This document shows, one piece after another, positions 17,699 to 25,443 of a stretch of 34,420 bases of DNA (position 1 is the first letter of the stretch; every line of letters begins with the position of its first letter). The position numbers were made by a program, and so were the translations under genes. This stretch comes from Brevinematales bacterium (GTDB lineage Bacteria; Spirochaetota; Brevinematia; Brevinematales; JAOACQ01). The stretch is from assembly GCA_020052515.1 (NCBI GenBank), contig JAGVOW010000067.1, positions 1-34,420 on the forward strand. Direction: 5' to 3'. A model generated the notes under the pieces. That model was not told the DNA's origin. It saw only the letters and a program-made list of their open reading frames with translations, and did no database searches.

Positions 17699-17792
17699 TG
17701 AAACCACACTGGCAAAGCTTGAGTTTGCCCTTATGCTGAAATTGAAAACAATCATTATTCGATTATTGGAGCAGTCTCAAAATTCAATCTAA
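17691..17792 (+). pseudogene. 33-codon frame, possible HEPN remnant
   Basis: The ATG at 17691 overlaps the stop of the MNT-like remnant by 8 bases and follows a run of seven G. The frame encodes a short, Leu/Lys-rich helical peptide (TTLAKLEFALMLKLKTIIIR) and stops after 33 residues. In MNT-HEPN modules the HEPN gene usually overlaps or follows the nucleotidyltransferase, so this could be its truncated N-terminus. It is far too short for a HEPN protein (about 110-140 residues), and the similarity is not clear. Confidence 0.25.
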
Positions 17793-17803
17793 TATTCGCA
17801 GCA

Positions 17804-17832
17804 TTGACATTTTCCTTTCTATTGTGTATTAT
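17804..17832 (+). promoter_or_regulatory. Strong promoter for uvrC
   Basis: TTGACA (17804-17809, perfect), 17 bases, then TATTAT (17827-17832). Transcription should start about 17838-17841, at or just before the uvrC ATG at 17841. The mRNA would be leaderless or nearly so. Confidence 0.7.
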
Positions 17833-17840
17833 AAAAAAGC

Positions 17841-19652
17841 ATGAATCAACCTTTCAATGAAAACAAAGGCTATTTTCTTCCTACTGAAGTGCTGTCTATC
17901 CCTGAAAACCCGGGCGTTTATCTTATGAAAGATAAAGATGGGAAAGTCATCTATGTCGGAAAAGCCAAGAATTTAAAAAAAAGGGTTTCCTCCTATTTTA
18001 CTCAGAAAGCAGATGAATTCACAAAAACACGTTTTTTGGTAGACCATATCGCTTTGATAGACACGATAAGCGTCTCTAACGAATCAGAAGCCCTGATTCT
18101 GGAAGCTAATTTAATAAAAGAATTTATGCCGAAATACAATGTGAATTTTAAGGACAATAAATTTTATCCCTTTGTGAAAGTAACCATAAAAGAAGATTTC
18201 CCGAGAATTGTTTTCAGCCGCGAGCAGAAAAGAGACGGCGCTCTCTACTTTGGCCCCTTCACCAGCGCCCGCTCTGTCCGCCAATACATTGACATAGTCC
18301 AGCGGCTTTTTCTGATCCGCACCTGCGTTGAGATGCCGAAAAAAGAATGCCTCAATTATCATATAAAGCGATGCAGCGGGCCCTGTATTCATAGGATTTC
18401 CAGAGAAGACTACGCGGTGCAGCTAAAAGGCGCAATCAAGCTCCTGACCGGTAATCTTGATAAACTCGTTCTGGAATTTGAAAAAGAAATGCAGGAAGCC
18501 TCGAAAAATCTTCTTTTTGAAAAGGCACAGATTTTTAAAGAAAAAATGCGGTCGGTACAGTTTTTTCAGGAAAGCCAGAGCGTCTTCCTCCCCGAAAATA
18601 TTAACGCCGACTTTATCGGTTGTTTCTCGAAATGGGGAAAAGCCGTGTTTGTTGTCTCTATTCTGAGAGGGGGAAGGATGGTTGGGAAAAGAAGCTTTTC
18701 CGCTACGCTATCGATGCAGGAAGAACTATTGGAAATTTTTCCTAACTTTATTATTCAATACGCTGAAAAATCGGATAAAAAAGAAGATTGGATTGTGATC
18801 AGCGAGGATTTTTCTTCTGTGACTTCGAGTGTAAACGCTTATTTTCAAAAAATGCAATGGCAAATCCAGCTCTCAACTCCGCGGAATAATAGACAAAAGG
18901 CCCTCATTGATATGGCCAATGAAAACGCCAGTCTGCATCTTTCTCAACTTTTGAGCAAAGTGGAAACATCCGAAAGCCTAAATCTTCTCCAGAAAGTTTT
19001 AAATCTGGATACTTTACCCATGCGCATTGAGGGTTTTGATATAGCCAATATTCTAGGGGAAAACTCAGTCGCGTCTCTGGTTTCTTTTTACGCTGGAAAA
19101 CCGGATAAAGCAAATTACCGGCATTTTAAGATGAAAAGCAAGTCTACCCAGGATGACTTCGCGATGATTTACGAGGCCGTTTATCGGCGTTACAAGAGAT
19201 TGAAAGAAGAGAATCAAGATTTTCCAGATTTAATCCTGGTTGACGGCGGGAAAGGCCAACTCAATTCCGCTCTGGAGGCCCTGTCTAGCCTGAATCTAAC
19301 TCTTAACGTAGTTTCTTTAGCCAAGAAGAATGAAGAAATCTACCAACCTTATGACAGTAAACCGCTTATCCTGCCCAAGAATTCTCCCGCACTTCATATT
19401 CTTCAGCAGGTCCGTGATGAAACTCACCGGTTTGCCAATAGTTTTTATAACAAATTGAAAAGAAAAAATTTGACCGCCTCTTTATTAGACGATATTTCTG
19501 GAATTGGAGAAAAAAGAAAGCAAAAGATAGTGGAAAAAATTTTAAAGTATGATATAATTAAAAGTCTAAAAGTAGAAGATTTAATCCAGGAAGGAATACC
19601 GGAAAAAACGGCGCGGATTGTTCTGGAAAAGCTAAAACAGAACATTGATTAA
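17841..19652 (+). CDS. uvrC: UvrABC excinuclease subunit C
   Basis: This 603-residue protein is the nucleotide-excision-repair nuclease that cuts on both sides of the lesion after UvrB loading. A GIY-YIG domain (about 20-97: GVYLMKDKDGKVIYVGKAKN) is followed by the HIKRCSGPC Cys motif and a UVR domain (about 205-240). Next come the RNase H-like nuclease domain with FDIANILGENSVASLVSF and LILVDGGKGQLN, and C-terminal helix-hairpin-helix repeats (DDISGIGEKRKQKIVE). Length and motif order are normal. No Shine-Dalgarno precedes the ATG, and a consensus promoter ends 8 bases before it, which suggests leaderless translation. The next possible ATG falls inside the GIY-YIG motif, so the start is secure. 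Confidence 0.96.
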   Translation: MNQPFNENKGYFLPTEVLSIPENPGVYLMKDKDGKVIYVGKAKNLKKRVSSYFTQKADEFTKTRFLVDHIALIDTISVSNESEALILEANLIKEFMPKYNVNFKDNKFYPFVKVTIKEDFPRIVFSREQKRDGALYFGPFTSARSVRQYIDIVQRLFLIRTCVEMPKKECLNYHIKRCSGPCIHRISREDYAVQLKGAIKLLTGNLDKLVLEFEKEMQEASKNLLFEKAQIFKEKMRSVQFFQESQSVFLPENINADFIGCFSKWGKAVFVVSILRGGRMVGKRSFSATLSMQEELLEIFPNFIIQYAEKSDKKEDWIVISEDFSSVTSSVNAYFQKMQWQIQLSTPRNNRQKALIDMANENASLHLSQLLSKVETSESLNLLQKVLNLDTLPMRIEGFDIANILGENSVASLVSFYAGKPDKANYRHFKMKSKSTQDDFAMIYEAVYRRYKRLKEENQDFPDLILVDGGKGQLNSALEALSSLNLTLNVVSLAKKNEEIYQPYDSKPLILPKNSPALHILQQVRDETHRFANSFYNKLKRKNLTASLLDDISGIGEKRKQKIVEKILKYDIIKSLKVEDLIQEGIPEKTARIVLEKLKQNID

Positions 19653-19677
19653 TACTAATTTGATTGCAAATTAGTAT
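19652..19677. promoter_or_regulatory. Operator-like hairpin overlapping a -10 box
   Basis: ATACTAATTTG (19652-19662) and CAAATTAGTAT (19667-19677) form a perfect 11-bp inverted repeat with loop ATTG. The left arm begins on the last base of the uvrC stop codon. The right arm overlaps a perfect TATAAT at 19675-19680, the likely -10 of the REC-PilZ gene. No good -35 is seen, so the promoter may need an activator or be repressed through this site. It is not followed by a T-run, so terminator function is unlikely. Confidence 0.5.
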
Positions 19678-19695
19678 AATGGGGGGCTGATAAAA

Positions 19696-20529
19696 ATGAA
19701 TGTGCTCATTTACACTCAATCCTACTACGCGAGAAATACTTTTGTGAACGCGTTGATCCCGAAAGGGATTACTTTGTATCATATTGAGCATTCGGAAGAC
19801 GTGATTAAAAAAATCTCGGCTGATAAACCTGAGATTATTGTTTTAGATGTCATTCAGGAAGATTATGCATCTACTTTTGAGCTGATAAAAGAAATAAAAA
19901 GCAACCCTTCGGAGGAGATGAAAAAAATACCGGTCATCCTGCTGATAGGTGGAATAGACAAGCAGTCTATCACGGCGGCAATCCAGGTAGGCGTAGTGGG
20001 ATTTATAAAAAGCAACGCTACAGAGGAATTTGTCTCAAATTACATATCTGAAATTTATCAAAAGATGAAAGGAATTCCACCCGAAAGAAAGTTTGTACGA
20101 ATTTCTATGGATTCCAATGATCCCAGCCGAAGAGTAGGAATCAAATTCCGTTCATCGGTAAATTCACAGCTCATTATCGGGGTAATGAAAGACATTAGCT
20201 TTGGAGGAATCGCCGCGGAATTGGTCGGCACATATCCCCCTGAGTCGATTGCCGTAGGGCAGGAAATAAAAAACATTCAGTTTATCCTCGATGGCCGGGA
20301 CCTTTATGTCGACGCCGTGGTGGTTGCCTACAAAGATAATAAATTTTGTGCTTTCCGGTTTTCTGACATGCCCAACGCGGTAAAAGAAACCATCAGCCAT
20401 TTTATTTTTGACCGGGTTACAGCCGCTTCCTCCATAAAGGAAGCGTCCAGGGAAGAAAAACAATCTGAAAAAAGCGGTTCACCCGCTCCTGAGGAAGCTA
20501 AAAATGCGGCTCCTGAACAAAAGAAGTAA
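19696..20529 (+). CDS. Degenerate receiver domain fused to PilZ (c-di-GMP effector)
   Basis: This protein has 277 residues. Residues 1-120 have a response-regulator fold with D51 (VLDVI) and K105 (FIK). The acidic residues expected after the first strand are missing (IYTQSY), so phosphorylation may be lost or altered. Residues about 128-240 form a PilZ domain with the c-di-GMP signature RKFVR (R131, R135) and DISFGG (D166, S168, G170). The C-terminal 30 residues are a disordered charged and Ala/Pro tail. It is probably a c-di-GMP sensor acting by protein interaction. The ATG follows a run of six G. The Shine-Dalgarno and the ATG of nadC lie inside its 3' end. Confidence 0.88.
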   Translation: MNVLIYTQSYYARNTFVNALIPKGITLYHIEHSEDVIKKISADKPEIIVLDVIQEDYASTFELIKEIKSNPSEEMKKIPVILLIGGIDKQSITAAIQVGVVGFIKSNATEEFVSNYISEIYQKMKGIPPERKFVRISMDSNDPSRRVGIKFRSSVNSQLIIGVMKDISFGGIAAELVGTYPPESIAVGQEIKNIQFILDGRDLYVDAVVVAYKDNKFCAFRFSDMPNAVKETISHFIFDRVTAASSIKEASREEKQSEKSGSPAPEEAKNAAPEQKK

Positions 20530-21406
20530 AATTGACTTTCCAAAACAATGTAAGAAGATTTCTCCTTCCGCCGCGCGGCGAATGATTGACGCCGCTCTCA
20601 AAGAAGACCTGGGTTCAAAGGGAGATATTACCAGTATTGCCCTATTATCCTCTATTCAGAAAAAAACCCGCGCGAAAGTCATCGCAAAAGAGGCTGGCAT
20701 CCTTTGCGGAATAGATCTCTTCCGGGAAACTTTTTTTTCTATTGACAGGAAAGTAAAAATAAAAATCTTCAAGAAAGATGGCGAGCCTGTCAAAAAGGGT
20801 GAGACTTTGTTAGAATTAACCGGAAACCCTTCCTCTCTCCTTACCGGCGAGAGAACCGCCCTGAATTTTTTGGGCCTCCTTTCCGGCATCGCGACAAAAG
20901 CTTATAAACTATCCAGCCTCATAAAAGATTACCCTACTCGCCTTTTGGATACCCGTAAAACTTTTCCGGGATTGCGCGAGCTCGAGAAATACGCTGTTTA
21001 TCAGGGGGGAGGGGCGAATCACCGCATTGGTCTTTACGATATGATCCTGATAAAGGAAAACCATATTGCCGCTATTGGCGGCCTTTCAAAGGCGGTAATG
21101 CTCGCGAAAAGGAAATTTCCAAAAATGGTCATCGAAGTAGAATGCGCTGATTTAGGCCTTGTAAATGAAGCATTATCGGCTTCAGCGGACATTATTATGC
21201 TGGACAATATGGACAACCGGCTGGTCAGGCAGGCGCTGAAAATCGTAAACGGCCGCAAATACACCGAAGTTTCCGGCAACATTGATGAGAAGCGGCTGGT
21301 GACTTTAGCGAAAATGGGAGTTGATTTTATCTCGATGGGCGCATTAACCCACACAGTAAAGCCGCTGGATATTTCGATGCTGATTAAAGGGTCTATTCCT
21401 TTGTGA
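20504..21406 (+). CDS. nadC: Quinolinate phosphoribosyltransferase NadC
   Basis: This 300-residue enzyme of NAD synthesis converts quinolinate and PRPP to nicotinate mononucleotide. Diagnostic segments are KEDLGSKGDITS, GERTALNFLGLLSGIAT, LLDTRKTFPGLRELEKYAV, GGGANHRIGLYDMILIKENH, IEVEC, DIIMLDNMD and EVSGNI. The start at 20504 overlaps the preceding gene by 26 bases and is supported by GAGGA at 20491-20495, 8 bases upstream. A shorter start at the ATG before IDAALKEDLG is possible but would remove the usual N-terminal helix. The gene converges on the OmpA-domain gene, overlapping it by 14 bases. No nadA or nadB is nearby. Confidence 0.95.
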   Translation: MRLLNKRSKIDFPKQCKKISPSAARRMIDAALKEDLGSKGDITSIALLSSIQKKTRAKVIAKEAGILCGIDLFRETFFSIDRKVKIKIFKKDGEPVKKGETLLELTGNPSSLLTGERTALNFLGLLSGIATKAYKLSSLIKDYPTRLLDTRKTFPGLRELEKYAVYQGGGANHRIGLYDMILIKENHIAAIGGLSKAVMLAKRKFPKMVIEVECADLGLVNEALSASADIIMLDNMDNRLVRQALKIVNGRKYTEVSGNIDEKRLVTLAKMGVDFISMGALTHTVKPLDISMLIKGSIPL

Positions 21407-22577
21407 TAATTTTTATCTCAACACGGCGGTTCAGAGTACGGCCGCTCGCGGTGGAATTATCAGCGATGGGTTTTGTAGGGCCATAACCCATATAAGAAAT
21501 CCTGGTTTTTACCACCCCTTTTGATACCAGATAATCGGTAATTGCCATTGCCCTGTTCTCCGAAAGTATTGTGTTGTAAGGACTTGTCCCGGTATTATCC
21601 GTATGCCCCGAAACAACGATATCGAGAGCGGGATGTTGATTGAGAATCGCGGCCAGCTTATCCAGCTTTTCTTCAAATTCTTTTTTGATATTATAAAAAT
21701 TGATATCAAATAAGATATTCCCCAGATTAACGATGATCCCATCGATTGCCTCCCTGATATTAATCCCATTTGAGGGAGAACTGACCTGGCTGCTGATCTC
21801 CTTCATCAGGTTTGCTTTTTCAACATTGGTAACATCCGAAATTTCTTCCATAATACTGGCGGAATTTCCCTTGTAAAGAATCGCGTCCCCATTCCGGGAG
21901 GTATAGAGCAGATTGATTTCCTCACTATAAAAATAGGGCGCGGAACTTTCAATGTCCCAGTAGAATAAATTGTGGGTAAAACCGTATATTGAAGCGAGCG
22001 CCGGATCATCCTCCGGATTATATAGGATATCGTATTCCAGCGATATCACCGCAAGGGTTTTATTTGTAATAATGAGATTACTGAGATAGCGATATTTCAC
22101 ATCCACATCAATCTTAAAAACACCATTCTTATCGAAAATATTTTTCAGGACTTCCTCTCCCCGGGCATTCCAGTTATCACCTATATTAATCGAATTGGTT
22201 GGAAAAGTAGGGACGCTTCTGGTTGATGGAATAATATCACGCGGACTGACAAACATTTTCCCCCTTTCGTCCTGGGAATAAGTACCGGAGTAAACATTCA
22301 TTAATCGATAGGATTCATTAGTGCCTTTATGGCCATAATTGAAATACTTGCCGTTGTAAACGCCAATCCCGTTGGAAACAGCGGTAATCTCAAGAACTGC
22401 TTTATTCATCTGGTCATCGCTTTCTTGATAAATTTTATTCTGGTAAATATCAAAGATCACCTGGTTCTTGAAACGGAGTTTTCTGCCAACCTTCTGGTCA
22501 TATTTAAAGTCTAATGAAAAGGACAATTCGAAAATCAGTAATAATTGAATGAATAACAGGAAAGATATTTTATTCAT
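21393..22577 (-). CDS. OmpA-domain envelope protein
   Basis: This protein has 394 residues. A signal peptide (ISFLLFIQLLLIFELSFS) is followed by a ~245-residue beta-rich region that I do not recognise. The C-terminal ~110 residues form an OmpA peptidoglycan-binding domain: VVSGHTDNTG with the diaminopimelate-contacting Asp, LSENRAMAITDYLV, ISYMGYGPTKPIA, and NRRVEI with its arginine. The protein probably links the outer membrane or periplasm to peptidoglycan. The ribosome-binding site AAGGAGG lies 5 bases before the ATG. The esterase-like lipoprotein gene ends 24 bases upstream in the same direction, so the two may share a transcript. Confidence 0.9.
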   Translation of the reverse strand: MNKISFLLFIQLLLIFELSFSLDFKYDQKVGRKLRFKNQVIFDIYQNKIYQESDDQMNKAVLEITAVSNGIGVYNGKYFNYGHKGTNESYRLMNVYSGTYSQDERGKMFVSPRDIIPSTRSVPTFPTNSINIGDNWNARGEEVLKNIFDKNGVFKIDVDVKYRYLSNLIITNKTLAVISLEYDILYNPEDDPALASIYGFTHNLFYWDIESSAPYFYSEEINLLYTSRNGDAILYKGNSASIMEEISDVTNVEKANLMKEISSQVSSPSNGINIREAIDGIIVNLGNILFDINFYNIKKEFEEKLDKLAAILNQHPALDIVVSGHTDNTGTSPYNTILSENRAMAITDYLVSKGVVKTRISYMGYGPTKPIADNSTASGRTLNRRVEIKIITKE

Positions 22578-22601
22578 TGCGGCCTCCTTCTTTAAACATT
22601 T

Positions 22602-23480
22602 TTAACTGCTTGCGCTCTGAATTAACGCAACAATCTGATTTATAATATTATTTCGGGCCGGATGGCTATCAAATAAACCAAGCGAAACTAAATAAGCTAC
22701 ATATGGAAAATAGATTGATCCAGCAATAATTTCATCTCCCAAAGTTGTAAATTCATGCCAGAAAAAACAGTTTTTTATATCCCGAACATTAGAAATTCCA
22801 TCATCGACCCTTACATCATGAACGTTAGGCGCAGACGGAATTTTACCAAAAAGAGATCCTGAAATCAAATCACCATTTGCCCAGAAATTATAAAAGACTC
22901 TAGTATGGGGATAACTGGTTCCAAGAATAGCAAATGACATTTCAACAAGTTTTGCGTCGGTATAATCGCGAACCGTTTTCTCAGCAGAATCAGGCAGCCC
23001 GGAAGAAGTTCCCAGAGGAGAGCTCAGTGTTATATAAAGGTCACATTTAATCTGAGGTTCCAGAGAAAGTGCCAGATAGGTCAAGAGAGTTCCCCAGCTG
23101 TGGGAAATTACAATGAACGCTTTTTTAGTATTTTTAGCTTCTTTATAATTATTGCGCAAAAACTCACGAAGACTGCCGCCACCAGAGGGTTCTAGAATAG
23201 CAGTAGTATCTGCCGCGTCACCACTCCAATGAAAAGGCCTTATTGATTCAGAATTTATAATCTTTTTGAGATTTCCTTGAAGATAGTCATTCCTTTTTTC
23301 TATAGTAATTCTTGCAATTGTATTTACAAATGAAAGCCCATCAACAGTAACAATTATAGCCTTTATATTATCTATAGGTTTATGATTTGCCTGACCGCAT
23401 CCGGTTATAAAGAACAATAAAGTAAGAATAATTATCCTATAAATAATATTTGCAAGTACAGTATTGCTTTTTTTAATCAT
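22602..23480 (-). CDS. Alpha/beta-hydrolase-like lipoprotein
   Basis: This protein has 292 residues from the chosen start at 23480, which has AAGGA 7 bases upstream; in-frame ATGs at 23549 and 23498 lack this. The N-terminal hydrophobic stretch ends in the lipobox FITGC, so it is a lipoprotein. The segment VISHSWGTLLTYLAL has the SxSxG form of a hydrolase nucleophile elbow preceded by strands. FWHEF and DLISG could supply the rest of a catalytic triad, but the acid and His cannot be fixed. The role may be an esterase or lipase at the cell surface. It lies upstream of the OmpA gene and divergent from the TolC-family gene, with an operator-like palindrome in between. Confidence 0.7.
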   Translation of the reverse strand: MIKKSNTVLANIIYRIIILTLLFFITGCGQANHKPIDNIKAIIVTVDGLSFVNTIARITIEKRNDYLQGNLKKIINSESIRPFHWSGDAADTTAILEPSGGGSLREFLRNNYKEAKNTKKAFIVISHSWGTLLTYLALSLEPQIKCDLYITLSSPLGTSSGLPDSAEKTVRDYTDAKLVEMSFAILGTSYPHTRVFYNFWANGDLISGSLFGKIPSAPNVHDVRVDDGISNVRDIKNCFFWHEFTTLGDEIIAGSIYFPYVAYLVSLGLFDSHPARNNIINQIVALIQSASS

Positions 23481-23522
23481 ATAATTTTCCTTTTTCATTA
23501 TTAATTGTAAGTTAGTCACTAT

Positions 23523-23537
23523 TTGACTATTAGTCAA
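23523..23537. promoter_or_regulatory. Operator-like palindrome between divergent genes
   Basis: TTGACTA-T-TAGTCAA is a perfect 7-bp inverted repeat with a one-base centre. A further half-site TTAGTCA occurs at 23512-23518, 18 bases from the copy at 23530-23536. The site lies between the starts of the lipoprotein gene (23480, minus) and the TolC-family gene (23608, plus). TetR- and MarR-family regulators of efflux genes often bind sites of this shape; no regulator gene is present here. Confidence 0.5.
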
Positions 23538-23607
23538 GAAATAAATCATGAATACTCATTTGCTCTTTTTGGGTATGTTTATTATATTTAGAAAAAAGGA
23601 GAATAAA

Positions 23608-24972
23608 ATGAGAAATTATATCCTACTCTGTCTATTATTCATTCCTGCTATAGTCTATGCAGGCGAGACCCGCACTCTCACAATTAGCAACGCTTTAGGC
23701 CTCGCGCTTATGAACAATCTCCAGTTGCGGCAATATGAAAAAGATGTTAAAATCGCTGAGGCTCAATTCGGAGAAAGCTTTGCGGATTTCTTGATGCCGG
23801 GTATTTCTTTGACCGGAAACTACTCTTTGTCAGATCCTCTCACAGTCAGCAACAACATCACGAAATCGCCGTCCAGTTATATCTTTGACGGAAGCACGCT
23901 CATCCCAAACGAATTTACCACATTAACGAATGTCTATCCCGATACTTATTCTGCCGGTGTAACCGTTTCCAAGACGCTCTTTATGGGTTTTATACTTTGT
24001 AATTCACTTGAAATAAAAAAAATTGCGCTGGAACTGGCACGAAAGAAATATGACGAAAAAAAACGCGAGATTGTTTGTAATACTGAGCTATCCGCATACA
24101 ATCTCGCTGTCTTAAGGGAAAACATCAATCTATCGGAAGAATTAAACAGGCAGCTTTCAAATCAGCTCCGATTTTCTGTCAACAACTTTAAAAATGGCTT
24201 GGTTTCAGAATACGATAAAATCCGCGTGGAAGTACTCTATAAAAACAATCTGCCGAAACTTCTCTTAGTTCGCAGTGCGTACATCCTTGCGGCAGCATCT
24301 TTTTATCTCTCTATTGGGGTAAAAGATTATGACAATATTGAGCTTCTTGTCGACCTGATGGATTACACCAACCTGACTATGACAAATACCGATGAAGCGT
24401 TGGTTTTGCCGAAAGCCATATCCAACAGCATTGAATTGATCAGTATTGAGTATACAAATAAAACATTAGAGCTTACAAAGAGAATGAATGAAGGGAATTT
24501 GTACCCTTCTGTTTCAGCCGCTTTTAATTACCAATATAATTACCGAAGATATTTTTCCGATAAAGATAGAAATTGGTGGCCAAGCTGGTATGCCGGCCTT
24601 CAATTGTCATGGGCTTTAGACAGCTGGATTCCGGCATCCAGAACATGGAAAACCTCTGAGGAATTGCAGCAAACTATATTAAAAAACGATTTCGGCCGTC
24701 AATTGGCGTTAGACAACCTCAAAATTCAGGTAAAAACTTTGTTATTGCAGCAGGCCGTATCCGCTCAAAATATCTTGAGCCAGCAAGATTGCCTTAAACA
24801 AGCCAAAATGGGGATCAAAATGGCTAATGACAAATATATGGCGGGAACTGCATCCAGTATTGATCTTTCGGAAACCGAAATTTCCTACAACCAGGCACAG
24901 GCAAATTATCTCCAGGCAATTTATGACTATTATTCCAGCACTTTAAAGCTGAAAAAAATGATTGGTGAATAG
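23608..24972 (+). CDS. TolC-family outer-membrane efflux channel
   Basis: This protein has 454 residues from the ATG at 23608, which follows AAAGGAG; the upstream in-frame ATG at 23548 has no ribosome-binding site. A signal peptide (YILLCLLFIPAIVYA) is present. Two long helical, alanine/leucine-rich halves are separated by beta-strand segments. Typical TolC features are ISNALGLALMNNLQLRQYEK near the start, LMPGISLTGNYS, LYPSVSAAFNYQYNY in the second half, and a closing YNQAQANYLQAIYDYYSS segment. Such channels work with HlyD-type adaptors and RND, MFS or ABC pumps. None follows here, so it is an orphan; the nearest adaptor is the HlyD-like gene of the alginate locus 4 kb away. Confidence 0.9.
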   Translation: MRNYILLCLLFIPAIVYAGETRTLTISNALGLALMNNLQLRQYEKDVKIAEAQFGESFADFLMPGISLTGNYSLSDPLTVSNNITKSPSSYIFDGSTLIPNEFTTLTNVYPDTYSAGVTVSKTLFMGFILCNSLEIKKIALELARKKYDEKKREIVCNTELSAYNLAVLRENINLSEELNRQLSNQLRFSVNNFKNGLVSEYDKIRVEVLYKNNLPKLLLVRSAYILAAASFYLSIGVKDYDNIELLVDLMDYTNLTMTNTDEALVLPKAISNSIELISIEYTNKTLELTKRMNEGNLYPSVSAAFNYQYNYRRYFSDKDRNWWPSWYAGLQLSWALDSWIPASRTWKTSEELQQTILKNDFGRQLALDNLKIQVKTLLLQQAVSAQNILSQQDCLKQAKMGIKMANDKYMAGTASSIDLSETEISYNQAQANYLQAIYDYYSSTLKLKKMIGE

Positions 24973-25125
24973 TTTGCCTTTTTTTCAAGAATTGCCGAAA
25001 CTATTTATGTAGTGGAAATATCTAACGCATTATAATGAAAAAAAATCGATCAACTTGTGTTTAGTTATTTTGACATAAATATTTGCTATTTTTATTCTCA
25101 TACTGCATAATTCTCATAATAGACA

Positions 25126-25252
25126 TTCAAATCATATTTAATAAACCTGTCTTAACTTAAAAATTTATCCCTTTGCTTGAATATAGTTCTTTTAATAGTT
25201 TTTTCAAATCATTATTTAATAAACCCATCTTAATTTAAAAATCTATCCTTTT
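25126..25252. repeat. Pair of imperfect 49-bp direct repeats
   Basis: Copy 1 is 25126-25174 and copy 2 is 25203-25252. Both begin TTCAAATCAT and share TTTAATAAACC and CTTAA.TTAAAAAT.TATCC. They differ by about five substitutions and one inserted T, and their starts are 77 bases apart. The repeats are too long, too few and too unequal for CRISPR. They may be protein-binding sites or the result of a local duplication. Confidence 0.7.
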
Positions 25253-25278
25253 TTTCCTTTTTGTGTTTGCACACACCC

Positions 25279-25304
25279 ATTTCTTGCGCCTATGCGCGAG
25301 AAAT
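25279..25304. promoter_or_regulatory. Stem-loop in the lipoprotein leader region
   Basis: ATTTCTTGCGC (25279-25289) and GCGCGAGAAAT (25294-25304) pair over 11 positions with one G-U wobble around loop CTAT. It stands out as a GC-rich core in AT-rich surroundings. No T-run follows, so it is more likely an operator or RNA structure than a terminator. Confidence 0.45.
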
Positions 25305-25443
25305 ATTGCTTAACCGTATTTCTTTTCTATTTAGTTCTTTCTGAAACCTCTACAATATGCTTTTATGGAGGGAAACTATTGTATAGTTCTGAAAGGATCA
25401 ATCTATTTGATGCTAAACACAAAAAAACAAGGAGTGTAGGTAT

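Larger units (their letters stand above)
24973..25443. other. Long AT-rich intergenic region with direct repeats and a hairpin
   Basis: There is no convincing gene in these 471 bases. They contain two imperfect ~49-bp direct repeats (25126-25174 and 25203-25252) and a stem-loop at 25279-25304. A 24-codon frame with ATG at 25365 ends at 25439, just behind the Shine-Dalgarno of the lipoprotein gene. A TACAAT at 25351-25356 could be a -10, which would place that small frame at the very 5' end of the transcript. Confidence 0.6.

Noticed and set aside
7136-21406. Meaning in the identical 14-base overlaps of the two convergent gene pairs (7136-7149 and 21393-21406)
   Set aside because: The overlapping sequences differ, and two cases are too few to distinguish from chance.
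25126-25252. Possible CRISPR array
   Set aside because: Only two copies, about 49 bp long and imperfect, with no cas genes in the window.
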